Position numbers and translations under genes: made by a program
Assembly (NCBI RefSeq): GCF_024807945.1
Contig: NZ_JANUFD010000001.1
Coordinates: 496,001-560,000, forward strand
Origin: Pseudomonas sp. JUb42
GTDB taxonomy: Bacteria > Pseudomonadota > Gammaproteobacteria > Pseudomonadales > Pseudomonadaceae
Length of the DNA: 64,000 nucleotides
Reading direction: 5' to 3'
In this document: positions 46,477 through 56,172 of the stretch, piece after piece
Layout of the letters: every line of letters starts with the position of its first letter
Position numbering within the stretch: the stretch's first letter is position 1
The notes under the pieces: model-generated
Seen by the model: only the letters and a program-made list of their open reading frames with translations
Told to the model about the DNA's origin: nothing
Database searches by the model: none

Positions 46477-47836
46477 GTCGCGCCTGCGCCTGCCGGGCAA
46501 ATCCTCGTTGTTCTGGAAACTGGCCTTTCTGCTGGTGGGCTTTTGCCTGCTGATGATCTGGCTGAGCTGGTCATGGGGGCGTTATGTGCAATTGCAGAAT
46601 GCCTATCTGTCTCAGGATGCGCGGGAGGTGATCACGGGCTATGCCGCCGAGGCGGAACAGGCCTGGGAAAGCGGGCATAGCGCGGGCGTCGATGCCTGGC
46701 TTGAGACAATGCGTCAGCGGGAGGCGGGCTGGGTCGGGGTGATCGGCGCGGATTTGCAGTCACTGGCCACGCTGCCTCTGACGGACGAACAGAATCACCG
46801 ACTGACTTTCCTGCGCGGCCTGGACTGGCCGACCAGTCAGCGCTCGGTGCTGGTGCCGTGGCTGAAAGTACCGTTTCCCAAGGATGCCAGCCAGGGCAGC
46901 CTGGTGATCGAGCTGCCCGAGCGGTTCACCCCGGGAGAATATCTCTGGCTCTGGCAACTGCTGACCAATGGTTTGATCCCGGCCCTGCTGACCCTGTTGT
47001 TCTGCGTCGGGCTGTATCGTCTGCTGATCGTGCCGCTCAATCAGCTGCGCGAACAGGCCAACGCCCTGCGTGCCGATGAGTTGAGCAATCACCTGCCACT
47101 GCACCTCACCCGCCGTCAGGATGAGCTGGGCGAGCTGGGCCGGGCCTTCGACCATATGACCCGGCGCCTGCAAAGTACCGTGGCGGTGCAGCAGCAGTTG
47201 CTGCGTGACCTGTCCCACGAGCTGCGCACACCCTTGAGCCGCCTGCGGGTGGCCTGCGAGACCGAGCAGGAACTGGCCCAGTTGCGTCAGCGCCTGAGTC
47301 GGGAGGTGGATGGCATGCAACGACTGGTGGACGACACCCTGCAACTGGCGTGGCTGGACACCGAACGCGAGCGCTTGCCGCTGGAAGACATTCAGGTTGT
47401 CGCCCTGTGGGAAATCCTCGCCGAGAACGCCTGCTTCGAAAGCGGGTGGTTGCCATCACGGTTGAGCAGTGATCTGGATGCCGACTGCTGGGTTCGCGGC
47501 CACCTCAACACCCTGGCTCAGGCCCTGGAAAACCTGCTGCGCAACGCCATCCGTCATTCCCCGGTTGATGGGGGTGTGCATCTGGGCGGACGGCAAGAGG
47601 GTGACCAATGGTTTTTCTGGCTCGACGATCAGGGCGGTGGTGTTGCTGAGCAGGATCTGCAGCGAATCTTTGCTCCTTTCACCCGTCTCGATGGTTCTCG
47701 CCCCGGTGACGGCGGCTTCGGTCTGGGCCTGAGCATTGCCCGGCATTCGTTGCTGGCCCAGGGCGGGGATATGTGGGCCGAGAATAATGGCCAAGGGTTG
47801 CGGGTCAATATGCGCCTGAGTGCGCGGCAGGGTTGA
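46469..47836 (+). CDS. Sensor histidine kinase (PirS-like)
   Basis: The 455-residue kinase has two membrane helices (about 14-34 and 158-182) around a periplasmic sensor, HAMP, the phosphoacceptor LRDLSHELRTPLSRLRVA, and an HATPase domain (NLLRNAIRHS, DDQGGGVAE, GGFGLGLSIA). Its start overlaps the regulator's stop by 8 bases, so the two are one operon. Confidence 0.9.
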   Translation: MSESRLRLPGKSSLFWKLAFLLVGFCLLMIWLSWSWGRYVQLQNAYLSQDAREVITGYAAEAEQAWESGHSAGVDAWLETMRQREAGWVGVIGADLQSLATLPLTDEQNHRLTFLRGLDWPTSQRSVLVPWLKVPFPKDASQGSLVIELPERFTPGEYLWLWQLLTNGLIPALLTLLFCVGLYRLLIVPLNQLREQANALRADELSNHLPLHLTRRQDELGELGRAFDHMTRRLQSTVAVQQQLLRDLSHELRTPLSRLRVACETEQELAQLRQRLSREVDGMQRLVDDTLQLAWLDTERERLPLEDIQVVALWEILAENACFESGWLPSRLSSDLDADCWVRGHLNTLAQALENLLRNAIRHSPVDGGVHLGGRQEGDQWFFWLDDQGGGVAEQDLQRIFAPFTRLDGSRPGDGGFGLGLSIARHSLLAQGGDMWAENNGQGLRVNMRLSARQG

Positions 47837-47852
47837 TCCGAAACCCCTTGCG

Positions 47853-47956
47853 TTGGAGCGAGGCTTGCCCGCGAAGACAGTTTTCGGATCAAGCAATTGA
47901 GTCGGATGTACCGGCCCCTTCGCGGCGGTGCGGCGGTCCGGCAAGCTTCGCTCCAA
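47853..47956. repeat. Degenerate REPIN, GAGCGAGGCTTGCCCGCGAA type
   Basis: The left arm GGAGCGAGGCTTGCCCGCGAA is intact, but the right arm is broken by an insertion (TTCGCGGcggtgcggcggtcCGGCAAGCTTCGCTCC). It sits after the kinase gene and before cysM. Confidence 0.75.
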
Positions 47957-48076
47957 CGGTCTCTCGTCAGGCGTGCTTATAGCTTTTCGCGATAAGACCC
48001 GCACTTTGCGTGATATGGGCCGCTGAGGTTTGCCGGTATGATAGGCAATCCCCGCAGTCTGAATCGCGAATACGCC

Positions 48077-48979
48077 ATGACTTTGCAGTATCCAACCATA
48101 GCCGATTGCATCGGCAACACTCCGCTGGTGCGTCTGCAACGCCTTGGCGGTAATACCAGCAATACCTTGCTAGTAAAGCTCGAGGGCAACAACCCTGCCG
48201 GTTCGGTCAAGGATCGCCCGGCGCTGTCGATGATCACCCGTGCCGAGTTGCGCGGGCAGATTCATCCTGGTGACATCCTGATCGAAGCCACGTCCGGCAA
48301 CACCGGCATCGCCCTGGCCATGGCGGCGGCGATCAAGGGCTACCGCATGATCCTGATCATGCCGGATAACTCCAGCGCCGAGCGCAAGGCGGCCATGACC
48401 GCCTATGGCGCCGAGCTGATCCTGGTGTCCAAGGAAGAGGGCATGGAAGGTGCCCGCGACCTGGCCGAGCGCATGCAGATCGAAGGTCGTGGCAAGGTCC
48501 TCGACCAGTTCGCCAATGGCGACAATCCCGAGGCCCACTACACCGGCACCGGCCCGGAAATCTGGCGCCAGACCGACGGGACCATCACCCATTTCATCAG
48601 CTCCATGGGCACCACGGGGACCATCATGGGCACCTCGCGCTACCTCAAGGAGCAGAACCCGGCCATCGAGATCGTCGGTCTGCAACCGATGGAAGGCTCG
48701 GCCATCCCCGGCATCCGCCGCTGGCCCCATGAATACCTGCCGAAGATCTATCAGGCCGACCGCGTCGACCGCATCCTCGACATGGCTCAGGCCGAGGCCG
48801 AGGACGTCATGCGTCGTCTGGCCCGTGAGGAAGGCATTTTCTGTGGTGTGTCCTCCGGCGGTTCGGTGGCGGGCATGTTGCGCCTGTCCCAGGAAGTCGA
48901 GAACGCGGTCATGGTCGCCATCATTTGTGACCGGGGCGACCGTTATCTGTCGACCGGCGTCTACGATGCGCCCAACTGA
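48077..48979 (+). CDS. cysM: Cysteine synthase B (O-acetylserine sulfhydrylase)
   Basis: The 300-residue PLP enzyme makes cysteine from O-acetylserine and sulfide or thiosulfate. The PLP lysine is in [12 protein letters not shown], the substrate loop is [12 protein letters not shown], the phosphate loop [13 protein letters not shown] and the C-terminal serine [12 protein letters not shown] 48077 ([18 protein letters not shown]) matches the family start. The stop overlaps the rlmD start (TGATG). Confidence 0.94.
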   Translation: MTLQYPTIADCIGNTPLVRLQRLGGNTSNTLLVKLEGNNPAGSVKDRPALSMITRAELRGQIHPGDILIEATSGNTGIALAMAAAIKGYRMILIMPDNSSAERKAAMTAYGAELILVSKEEGMEGARDLAERMQIEGRGKVLDQFANGDNPEAHYTGTGPEIWRQTDGTITHFISSMGTTGTIMGTSRYLKEQNPAIEIVGLQPMEGSAIPGIRRWPHEYLPKIYQADRVDRILDMAQAEAEDVMRRLAREEGIFCGVSSGGSVAGMLRLSQEVENAVMVAIICDRGDRYLSTGVYDAPN

Positions 48980-50334
48980 TGGCCAAGCATGAGCGAGGCC
49001 TGCGCTTCCAACCTGCTGGCGGCACCCGTGCCCCCCAGGTACCGACCGGTAAAAAGCAGAAGCTGACCATCGAGCGACTGGCCAACGACGGCCGTGGTAT
49101 CGCCTTCCATGAAGGCAAGACCTGGTTTGTCGCTGGCAGTCTGGCCGGTGAGGAAGTTGAAGCGCGGGTGCTGGGCGCCCATGGCAAAGTTGTAGAAGCG
49201 CGCACCGAGCGCGTCCTGCAACCCAGTACCATGCGTCGCCCGGCGGCGTGCGCGCACTTCGGTCGCTGCGGCGGCTGCAGCGTGCAGCATGTGCCCCACG
49301 CCGAGCAGCTCGCCCTGAAACAGCGCATGCTCGCCGAGCAATTACAGCGCGTGGCCAGCGTCGAGCCCGAAGAGTGGGCCGAGCCCCTGAGTGGCCCGGA
49401 ACTGGCCTATCGTCGCCGTGCACGCATTGCGGTGCGCTGGGATGCCAAGGCCAAGCGCCTGGACGTGGGCTTTCGTGCCGCATCCAGTCAAGACATCGTT
49501 GCCATCGAACAATGCCCGGTGCTGGTACAGGCCTTGCAACCCTTGATGACGCAATTGCCGGAAATGCTCAGGAGTTTCGCCAAACCCCAGGTTCTAGGGC
49601 ATGTCGAGCTGTTCAGTGGTTCGGCCATTGCGGTATTGGTCCGCCACACGGCCCCTCTGAACGACGGCGATCTGACGACTCTCAAGACCTTCTGTCAGAA
49701 GCATGACGCGCAACTGTGGTTGCACGGAGAAGACGGGCCGCAACCGGTAGAGCCGGATCAGACTCTGGGTTACCGCCTGGAGCCCTGGGATTTGCAGCTG
49801 GCTTATCGCCCCGGCGATTTCATTCAGGTCAACGCGGCGGTCAACAGCGCGATGATCGAACAGGCCCTGCAATGGCTGGCGCCAAAGGCGGACGAGCGGG
49901 TACTGGATTTATTCTGCGGGCTGGGCAACTTTGCCTTGCCCCTGGCGAAAACCGCCCGGGAAGTGGTGGCGGTGGAAGGTGTGGCAACCATGGTGGAACG
50001 GGCGGCGAGCAATGCGTCCGACAACGGTCTGGGCAATGTCGCGTTTTACCAGGCCGATCTGTCCCAACCGTTGAGTGATGCGAGCTGGGCCGCGCAGGGC
50101 TTTTCTGCGGTACTCTTGGACCCGCCGCGGGACGGCGCTTTTGAAGTGGTTCGCAAGCTCAAGGCGTTGGGAGCGCAGCGGTTGCTGTATGTGTCATGCA
50201 ACCCTGCAACTTTGGCTCGCGATACGGTCGAATTGATCCACCAGGGCTACCGATTAAAACGTGCCGGAATACTCGATATGTTTCCTCAGACGGCCCATGT
50301 CGAGGCGATGGCTTTATTTGAAGCGAGTCAGTGA
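48979..50334 (+). CDS. rlmD: 23S rRNA (uracil1939-C5)-methyltransferase RlmD
   Basis: The 451-residue RumA-type enzyme methylates U1939 of 23S rRNA. The N-terminal TRAM domain ([19 protein letters not shown]) is followed by the four-cysteine iron-sulfur site ([14 protein letters not shown] and a later Cys), the SAM-binding motif [15 protein letters not shown] and the catalytic Cys in [13 protein letters not shown]. It is translationally coupled to cysM. Confidence 0.95.
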   Translation: MAKHERGLRFQPAGGTRAPQVPTGKKQKLTIERLANDGRGIAFHEGKTWFVAGSLAGEEVEARVLGAHGKVVEARTERVLQPSTMRRPAACAHFGRCGGCSVQHVPHAEQLALKQRMLAEQLQRVASVEPEEWAEPLSGPELAYRRRARIAVRWDAKAKRLDVGFRAASSQDIVAIEQCPVLVQALQPLMTQLPEMLRSFAKPQVLGHVELFSGSAIAVLVRHTAPLNDGDLTTLKTFCQKHDAQLWLHGEDGPQPVEPDQTLGYRLEPWDLQLAYRPGDFIQVNAAVNSAMIEQALQWLAPKADERVLDLFCGLGNFALPLAKTAREVVAVEGVATMVERAASNASDNGLGNVAFYQADLSQPLSDASWAAQGFSAVLLDPPRDGAFEVVRKLKALGAQRLLYVSCNPATLARDTVELIHQGYRLKRAGILDMFPQTAHVEAMALFEASQ

Positions 50335-50490
50335 TCGCCAGCTCCAGGAGTCGAGCTGGCCAGCACAGGGAGTCTCGTTTAATCCGACTGGTCGCGAATA
50401 CCAGAACTTGCTGGGCCGGCAAGAGGTATTCGCGCTTAAAGACCAGCGACTGATGGCGTAATTCATCACGCCGTAGGGAAGGTAAGTGAC

Positions 50491-52734
50491 ATGGTACAGG
50501 TGAGAGCGCACCAGCCGATAAACACAGACGGCAGTATCAACCTCGATGCATGGCTCGATCACATAGTCAGCATCGACACCGCGTTGGACCGCGAGGCTTT
50601 GAAGGAAGCCTGTGAGTTTGCCCGGCAAGCCGAGCAGCAGGACAACGCCTCGAACAATCTCTGGGCCGAAGGTACCTCCAGTTTCCAGACCGGTCTGGAA
50701 ATTGCCGAAATCCTCGCTGATCTCAAGCTGGATCAGGATTCCCTGGTGGCCGCTGTCATCTACCGCGGCGTGCGTGAGGGCAAGATTCTGCTGCCCGATG
50801 TCGCCCAGCGTTTCGGTCCGACCGTGACTAAACTGATCGACGGCGTGCTGCGCATGGCCGCGATCAGTGCCAGTCTCAGCCCGCGACAGTCCCTGGTACT
50901 GGGCAGTCAGGCCCAGGTGGAAAACCTGCGCAAGATGCTGGTGGCCATGGTCGACGATGTGCGCGTGGCGCTGATCAAGCTGGCCGAGCGCACCTGCGCG
51001 ATCCGTGCGGTGAAAAACCTTGCCGACGAAAAGCGCAACCGCGTTGCCCGGGAAGTCTTCGATATTTACGCACCGTTGGCCCACCGCCTGGGCATCGGCC
51101 ATATCAAGTGGGAGCTGGAAGACCTGTCCTTCCGCTACCTGGAACCCGAGCAATACAAGCAGATCGCCAAGTTGCTGCATGAGCGGCGCCTGGACCGTGA
51201 GCGGTTTATCAGCGAGGTCATGGGCCAGCTGGAAAACGAACTGCTGGCCACCGGCGTCAAGGCCGATATCAGCGGCCGGGCGAAACATATCTATTCGATC
51301 TGGCGCAAGATGCAGCGCAAGGGTCTGGAATTCAGCCAGATCTACGACGTGCGTGCGGTGCGTGTGCTGGTCCCGGAAATGCGCGACTGCTACACCGCGC
51401 TGGGCATCGTGCATACCCTGTGGCGGCACATTCCCAAGGAGTTCGACGACTACATCGCCAACCCCAAGGAAAACGGCTACCGCTCGCTGCACACTGCGGT
51501 GATTGGTCCTGAGGGCAAGGTGCTGGAAGTGCAGATTCGCACCCACGCCATGCACGAAGAGGCCGAGTTGGGCGTCTGCGCCCACTGGCGTTATAAAGGC
51601 ACTGACGTCAAACCTAGCTCCAATCACTACGAGGAGAAAATCTCCTGGTTGCGCCAGGTGCTGGAATGGCACGAAGAACTGGGCGATATCGGCGGCCTGG
51701 CCGAACAGCTGCGGGTCGATATCGAGCCGGACCGGGTCTATGTCTTCACCCCGGACGGTCACGCCATCGACCTGCCCAAGGGCGCGACGCCTCTGGATTT
51801 TGCTTATCGCGTGCACACCGAGATCGGCCACAACTGCCGTGGCGCCAAGATCAACGGGCGCATCGTGCCGCTCAACTACAGCCTGCAGACCGGTGAGCAG
51901 GTCGAGATCATCACCAGCAAGCAAGGCACACCGAGCCGTGACTGGCTGAACTCGAACCTGGGCTATATCACCACGTCCCGGGCCCGAGCCAAGATCGTCC
52001 ACTGGTTCAAGCTGCAGGCCCGCGATCAGAACGTTGCGGCCGGTCGTACCCTGCTAGAACGCGAACTGGCGCGCCTGGCTTTGCCGCAGGTGGACTTCGA
52101 ACGCCTGGCCGAAAAAGCCAATATGAAGACCGCCGAGGACATGTTCGCGGCCCTCGGTGCCGGCGACCTGCGTCTGGCGCAACTGGTCAACCTGGCCCAG
52201 CAACTGGTCGAGCCGGAGCGCGGCAACGAACAGCTGGAACTGATCCCGCGCAAAGCCACCGGCTACAAGCCCGGCAAGCGTGGCGACATCCAGATCCAGG
52301 GCGTGGGCAACCTGATGACCCAGATGGCCGGTTGCTGCCAGCCGCTGCCGGGGGATGCCATCGTCGGCTATATCACCCAGGGCCGCGGCGTCAGCATTCA
52401 CCGCCAGGACTGCGCCTCGGTGCTGCAGCTGGGCGGTCGCGAACCGGAACGGATCATCCAGGTCAGTTGGGGCCCGGTGCCGGTGCTCACTTATCCGGTG
52501 GACATCATCATCCGCGCCTACGACCGTTCCGGCCTGCTGCGTGACGTCTCCCAGGTCCTGCTCAACGAGCGGATCAACGTGCTGGCGGTGAACACCCGCT
52601 CGAACAAGGAGGACAACACCGCGCTGATGTCCCTGACCATCGAGATTCCGGGGCTGGACGCTCTGGGGCGCTTACTGGGGCGGATATCGCAGTTGCCGAA
52701 TATCATTGAGACGCGGCGTAATAGAACGCCTTGA
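50491..52734 (+). CDS. relA: GTP pyrophosphokinase RelA
   Basis: The 747-residue ribosome-associated enzyme makes (p)ppGpp when uncharged tRNA accumulates. The N-terminal hydrolase-like domain has no HD motif (VIYRGVREGKILL), so it is a monofunctional synthetase. The synthetase domain (HIYSIWRKMQRKG, YDVRAVRV, NGYRSLHTAVIGP), the TGS domain (VYVFTPDGHAIDLPKGATPLDFAY), the zinc-finger/helical part with CCQPLPGDAIVGY and the C-terminal ACT domain are in the normal order. The gene order rlmD-relA-mazG is conserved in Pseudomonas. Confidence 0.97.
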   Translation: MVQVRAHQPINTDGSINLDAWLDHIVSIDTALDREALKEACEFARQAEQQDNASNNLWAEGTSSFQTGLEIAEILADLKLDQDSLVAAVIYRGVREGKILLPDVAQRFGPTVTKLIDGVLRMAAISASLSPRQSLVLGSQAQVENLRKMLVAMVDDVRVALIKLAERTCAIRAVKNLADEKRNRVAREVFDIYAPLAHRLGIGHIKWELEDLSFRYLEPEQYKQIAKLLHERRLDRERFISEVMGQLENELLATGVKADISGRAKHIYSIWRKMQRKGLEFSQIYDVRAVRVLVPEMRDCYTALGIVHTLWRHIPKEFDDYIANPKENGYRSLHTAVIGPEGKVLEVQIRTHAMHEEAELGVCAHWRYKGTDVKPSSNHYEEKISWLRQVLEWHEELGDIGGLAEQLRVDIEPDRVYVFTPDGHAIDLPKGATPLDFAYRVHTEIGHNCRGAKINGRIVPLNYSLQTGEQVEIITSKQGTPSRDWLNSNLGYITTSRARAKIVHWFKLQARDQNVAAGRTLLERELARLALPQVDFERLAEKANMKTAEDMFAALGAGDLRLAQLVNLAQQLVEPERGNEQLELIPRKATGYKPGKRGDIQIQGVGNLMTQMAGCCQPLPGDAIVGYITQGRGVSIHRQDCASVLQLGGREPERIIQVSWGPVPVLTYPVDIIIRAYDRSGLLRDVSQVLLNERINVLAVNTRSNKEDNTALMSLTIEIPGLDALGRLLGRISQLPNIIETRRNRTP

Positions 52735-52736
52735 GG

Positions 52737-52813
52737 CGTAGCTGCGAGCTTCAAGCGACAAGCCGCAAGCTGTACGCGGACAACTTGAAGCTTGTGGCTT
52801 GCCGCTGACAGCT
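52737..52813. repeat. Inverted repeat of the AGCTTCAAGC class
   Basis: The segment contains GAGCTTCAAGCGACAAGC and the near-inverse GCTTGTGGCTTGCCGC with further AGCTG ends. The same repeat family occurs at 62857-62921. It lies between relA and mazG. Confidence 0.7.
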
Positions 52814-52831
52814 GTGACCAACGGGAACCCC

Positions 52832-53665
52832 ATGTATAAACTTGACGACCTCCTGCACCTCATGGCCCGGCTGCGCGACCCGCAGTACGGTTGCCCGTGG
52901 GACGTGCAGCAGAATTACGCGACCATCGTGCCCCACACCCTGGAAGAAGCCTACGAAGTCGCCGATGCCATCGAACGCGGTGATTTCGATGATCTGAAGG
53001 GCGAGTTGGGCGATCTGTTGTTCCAGGTGGTGTATTACAGCCAGCTGGCCCGGGAAGAAGGGCGCTTCGAGTTCGATGGCGTGGTTGATGGCATTACCCG
53101 CAAGCTGATCCGTCGCCATCCCCATGTGTTCCCCACGGGCGATCTGTATGCGCCCCTTGAGACGCCGCGCCTGAGTGAAGAGCAGGTCAAGCAGCGCTGG
53201 GAGCAGATCAAGGCCGAGGAGCGTGCGGCCAAGGCCACTGTGCCGCAGCAGTTGTCGTTGCTTGATGATGTCCCGGCGGTATTGCCAGCCCTGTCCCGGG
53301 CGGCCAAGTTGCAAAAGCGTGCGGCACAGGTCGGTTTTGACTGGCCCTCGGCATTGCCGGTGGTGGATAACGTGCGTGAAGAGCTGGATGAAGTATTGGA
53401 AGCCATGGCCAGTAACGACGCCCAGGCCATTGCCGAGGAAGTCGGCGATCTGCTGTTTTCGGCGGTCAATCTGGCCCGGCACCTGAAGGTCGACCCGGAA
53501 AATGCCTTGCGCGCGGCCAGTCGCAAGTTCGAGCGGCGCTTTCGATTTATCGAACAGGCATTGCGCGACACCGGTCGTCCCATTGAAGATTGCACCCTCG
53601 AAGAAATGGATGCCCTGTGGGGCGAAGCCAAACGTCAGGAACTTGATGCGCCCAGCTGTGGCTGA
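52832..53665 (+). CDS. mazG: Nucleoside triphosphate pyrophosphohydrolase MazG
   Basis: The 277-residue protein has two MazG helical domains. The first carries CPWDVQQNYATIVPHTLEEAYE with GELGDLLFQVVYYSQLA, and the second has EELDEVLEAM with EEVGDLLFSAVNLARHL; these ExxE/ExxD sites bind magnesium. MazG hydrolyses NTPs and can lower (p)ppGpp during stress, which suits its place after relA. ATG 52832 (MYKLDDLLHLMARL) fits family starts. Confidence 0.95.
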   Translation: MYKLDDLLHLMARLRDPQYGCPWDVQQNYATIVPHTLEEAYEVADAIERGDFDDLKGELGDLLFQVVYYSQLAREEGRFEFDGVVDGITRKLIRRHPHVFPTGDLYAPLETPRLSEEQVKQRWEQIKAEERAAKATVPQQLSLLDDVPAVLPALSRAAKLQKRAAQVGFDWPSALPVVDNVREELDEVLEAMASNDAQAIAEEVGDLLFSAVNLARHLKVDPENALRAASRKFERRFRFIEQALRDTGRPIEDCTLEEMDALWGEAKRQELDAPSCG

Positions 53666-53695
53666 GACGCTGCCCCTGCATAAGTGAGTATGACA

Positions 53696-54238
53696 ATGAG
53701 CATTTCCCTTCGCGACCAGTTGCTCAAGGCAGGTCTGGTCAATCAGAAGCAGGCCAAACAGGTCGGCAAAGACAAGCAGAAAGAACAGCGTCTGGCGCAC
53801 AAGGGCCAGATCGAGATCGACGACTCGCAAAAGCGTGCCGCCCAGCAAGCCATGGCCGAAAAGGCCAAGCGCGACCAGGAGCTCAATCGCCAGCAGCAGG
53901 AAAAGGCCGAAGAGAAGGCCCGTGCTGCGCAGATCAAGCAATTGATCGAAGTGTCGCGCCTGCCCAAGCTGACGACCGAGGACTACTACAACTTCGTCGA
54001 CGACAAGAAGGTCAAGCGCCTTTCGGTCAATAGCCTGATGCGCAGCAAATTGAGTAATGGCTCGCTGGCGATCGTTCATCACGGCGGCGGCTACGAAGTC
54101 ATCCCCCGTGAAGCCGCCCTGAAGATCCAGGAGCGTGACCCACGGCGTATCGTGCTGCTCAGCGAGGCGACGGAAGAGAAAGTCGAAGGCGACGATCCGT
54201 ACGCGGCCTACAAGATCCCTGACGATCTGATGTGGTAA
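53696..54238 (+). CDS. DUF2058 (YaiL-like) protein
   Basis: The 180-residue protein starts with MSISLRDQLLKAGLVNQKQAKQ, then a long basic coiled-coil region (residues 20-85) and a C-terminal domain with YYNFVDDKKVKRL and LAIVHHGGGYEVIP. These are landmarks of the DUF2058 nucleoprotein/polynucleotide-associated family. The exact role is unknown; RNA or ribosome association has been suggested for the family. A terminator follows. Confidence 0.85.
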   Translation: MSISLRDQLLKAGLVNQKQAKQVGKDKQKEQRLAHKGQIEIDDSQKRAAQQAMAEKAKRDQELNRQQQEKAEEKARAAQIKQLIEVSRLPKLTTEDYYNFVDDKKVKRLSVNSLMRSKLSNGSLAIVHHGGGYEVIPREAALKIQERDPRRIVLLSEATEEKVEGDDPYAAYKIPDDLMW

Positions 54239-54250
54239 ACCGCAGATAAA

Positions 54251-54277
54251 ACAAAACCCGCCAAGTGCGGGTTTTGT
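54251..54277. terminator. Bidirectional terminator between convergent genes
   Basis: ACAAAACCCGCC and GGTT-side GCGGGTTTTGT form a stem around AAGT with T-rich flank on the plus strand and A/T-rich flank on the minus strand. It serves the DUF2058 gene and possibly the small minus-strand gene that ends at 54303. Confidence 0.85.
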
Positions 54278-54302
54278 CTTTATGCAATTCTGAAATTGCG
54301 TC

Positions 54303-54482
54303 TTACTGATTGCGTTGGCTTTCCAGCGCTTCGAGTTCCATCTTGTAGCGTTGAGCTTCCGACTCGTCGTGGAACATTCCTACCAGCATGTCCTGCTGAT
54401 GCACATCCCAGATCTGAATGCCATTGGCGATGGCTTCGTGGGAAAGGTGTGCAGTGTCGCGTTCAGTCACTTTTACGGTCAT
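54303..54482 (-). CDS. Small conserved-looking protein, 59 residues
   Basis: A minus-strand frame from ATG 54482 to TAA 54303 encodes a 59-residue acidic protein (MTVKVTERDTAHLSHEAIA at the start, SEAQRYKMELEALESQ near the end). GGAG lies 8 bases before the ATG, and a possible promoter (TTTACG-N18-TATAAA) is upstream. The codon third positions are GC-biased like the core genes. It has a WDVHQQDMLVGMF strand-like core and a helical C-terminus. No family is recognised; it is likely a real, conserved small gene of Pseudomonas. Confidence 0.75.
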   Translation of the reverse strand: MTVKVTERDTAHLSHEAIANGIQIWDVHQQDMLVGMFHDESEAQRYKMELEALESQRNQ

Positions 54483-54784
54483 CTTGAAAACTCCAGAGCT
54501 TTTGAAGGTGCGGCAAGACGTCGCAGGTCTCTTTTATAGAATTAGTTAGGCTCCTACGTAAATAGCTGTTTTTTTCATGTTTCTGTCAGCTAGGCGAGTA
54601 ACAGGGCTGGAGGGCTTGTTTTTCTTGGGCTAGAGCGTCGGGGCGAGGGCAGATGAAGGTTTTTTCATGTTGCGATGATCTGAGTTGGAGAGCGATTTCC
54701 GACAGGATCGTATTCGCAGCGCGAAAGCGCGAACCCAATAAAAAAACCCGTCACAAGGACGGGTTTCGCTGACGCCAGGGTGAA
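54483..54784. other. Intergenic region with small-gene promoter and terminator
   Basis: The 302 bases hold the putative promoter of the 59-residue gene (near 54530-54570), an AT-rich segment with T-runs, and the terminator of the DUF3108 gene at 54740. No other gene is evident. Confidence 0.5.
54740..54767 (-). terminator. Rho-independent terminator after DUF3108 gene
   Basis: On the minus strand, GAAACCCGTCC and GACGGGTTT form a stem around TTGT, followed by TTTTTTAT. It lies 15-45 bases after the gene's stop. Confidence 0.9.
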
Positions 54785-55501
54785 TCAGCTGCCTTTGACA
54801 GTCTTGCCGTTCACGGTGCCGTCCTGAAGCATGATGTTGTATTCCTTGCCATCGGTCTCGACCTGCTGCAGACGCACCAGCAGGTAGTCCCAGTCCTTGG
54901 CGAACCACATCACCGTGATGCGTTTGTTTTGCGTCGGGTCGCGCACGCGCTCAACCTTGATGGCATCCACCGAGCCGACCTTGGTCGCGACTTTCTCGGC
55001 GCCAAGGACGCGGAAGTCGTAGGTGTCGATCTCGTCGCCGTCGATCACCTGGTAGCTCATGCTTTTCTTGCCGGCCGCTACGTCGTGCTGCAAGGCCAGT
55101 TGATAGGTGGATTTATCGAGGATGCCGGTATTGAGCGGCACCTTGATCGCATCGTTGCGGTCGGTGCCGGTGATGAACTTGGTGCTCCAGTCGAATACCA
55201 GGTCGACCTTCTTGGTCTTGCCCAGGCCGCCGCGTTCGAAGTTGTAGGTCTGCGGCAGCAGCGTGCCGTTGTTGTCCTTGAGGGTGCTGACTTCGGTCAG
55301 GCTGGCGATCATCATCGACGCCTTGAAGCTCAGGGTCCAGGTGCCGTTGGCGCCGGCTTGCAGGCTGCGCTCGGCAGTGCCGCCGCTCATGGGCAGCTGT
55401 TTCCAGTCGGCGGTGTAGCTGGCGGAGAAGGGCTGAAGGTCTGCTGCATTGACTACGGGCAAGGCAAACAGAGCGAAAGCGAAGAGCAAAGCGCGACGCA
55501 T
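54785..55501 (-). CDS. Exported DUF3108 protein
   Basis: The 238-residue protein has a signal peptide (MRRALLFAFALFALPVVNA) and a beta-rich DUF3108 domain (FSASYTADWKQLPMSGGTAERSL, PQTYNFERGG, DWSTKFITG, YDFRVLGAEKV). DUF3108 proteins are periplasmic beta-clamshell proteins of unknown function. The location next to purN matches P. aeruginosa PA0943. A terminator follows. Confidence 0.88.
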   Translation of the reverse strand: MRRALLFAFALFALPVVNAADLQPFSASYTADWKQLPMSGGTAERSLQAGANGTWTLSFKASMMIASLTEVSTLKDNNGTLLPQTYNFERGGLGKTKKVDLVFDWSTKFITGTDRNDAIKVPLNTGILDKSTYQLALQHDVAAGKKSMSYQVIDGDEIDTYDFRVLGAEKVATKVGSVDAIKVERVRDPTQNKRITVMWFAKDWDYLLVRLQQVETDGKEYNIMLQDGTVNGKTVKGS

Positions 55502-55509
55502 AATATCTC

Positions 55510-56172
55510 CTAGGTTCGAATCAAGTGGCCACTGGCCGCGAGTAACTGACCGTCCAATAATGCGCCGTCTGCACCGAGGCTCAAACGGCCTTCGGCGAAC
55601 CAGCGCATTGCCAGCGGGTAAATCCGGTGTTCCTGAACATGCACCCGCTGCGCCAGGGTATCGGGCGTATCTTGCAACTCTACCGTTATAACAGCCTGTA
55701 CGACCAGTGGTCCGCCATCGAGTTCCTCGGTGACGAAGTGCACGCTGCAGCCGTGCTCGCTGTCACCGGCCTCCAGCGCGCGCTGGTGAGTGTGCAAGCC
55801 TTTGTAACGCGGCAGCAGGGAGGGATGGATATTGAGCAGGCGACCCTGATAGTGGCGCACGAAGTCGCCGCTGAGGATGCGCATGAAGCCGGCCAGCACC
55901 ACCAGCTGCGGTGCAAAGCCGTCGATCAGTTCGATCAGGGCCGCATCGAAGGCCTCGCGGCCCTCGAATTGCTTGTGATCCAGGACGTGGGTGGGGATCC
56001 CGGCGTCCCTGGCGCGTTGCAGACCGAAGGCATCGGCGCGGTTGGAGATCACCGCGCGGATACGAACAGGCTGCTCATCGCCTTTGAAGCTGTCGATCAT
56101 GGCTTGCAGGTTGCCACCACTGCCGGACAGCAGCACAACCACATCGCAGGTGGTCGACATCGATTGAGGCAT
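55510..56172 (-). CDS. purN: Phosphoribosylglycinamide formyltransferase
   Basis: The 220-residue enzyme uses 10-formyltetrahydrofolate to formylate GAR in purine synthesis. The GAR-binding loop LLSGSGGNLQAMID, the catalytic Asn-His in LLNIHPSLLPRYKGLHTHQRAL and the Asp in TEELDGGPLVVQA are intact. ATG 56172 overlaps the purM stop as TGATG, which indicates coupled translation. Confidence 0.96.
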   Translation of the reverse strand: MPQSMSTTCDVVVLLSGSGGNLQAMIDSFKGDEQPVRIRAVISNRADAFGLQRARDAGIPTHVLDHKQFEGREAFDAALIELIDGFAPQLVVLAGFMRILSGDFVRHYQGRLLNIHPSLLPRYKGLHTHQRALEAGDSEHGCSVHFVTEELDGGPLVVQAVITVELQDTPDTLAQRVHVQEHRIYPLAMRWFAEGRLSLGADGALLDGQLLAASGHLIRT

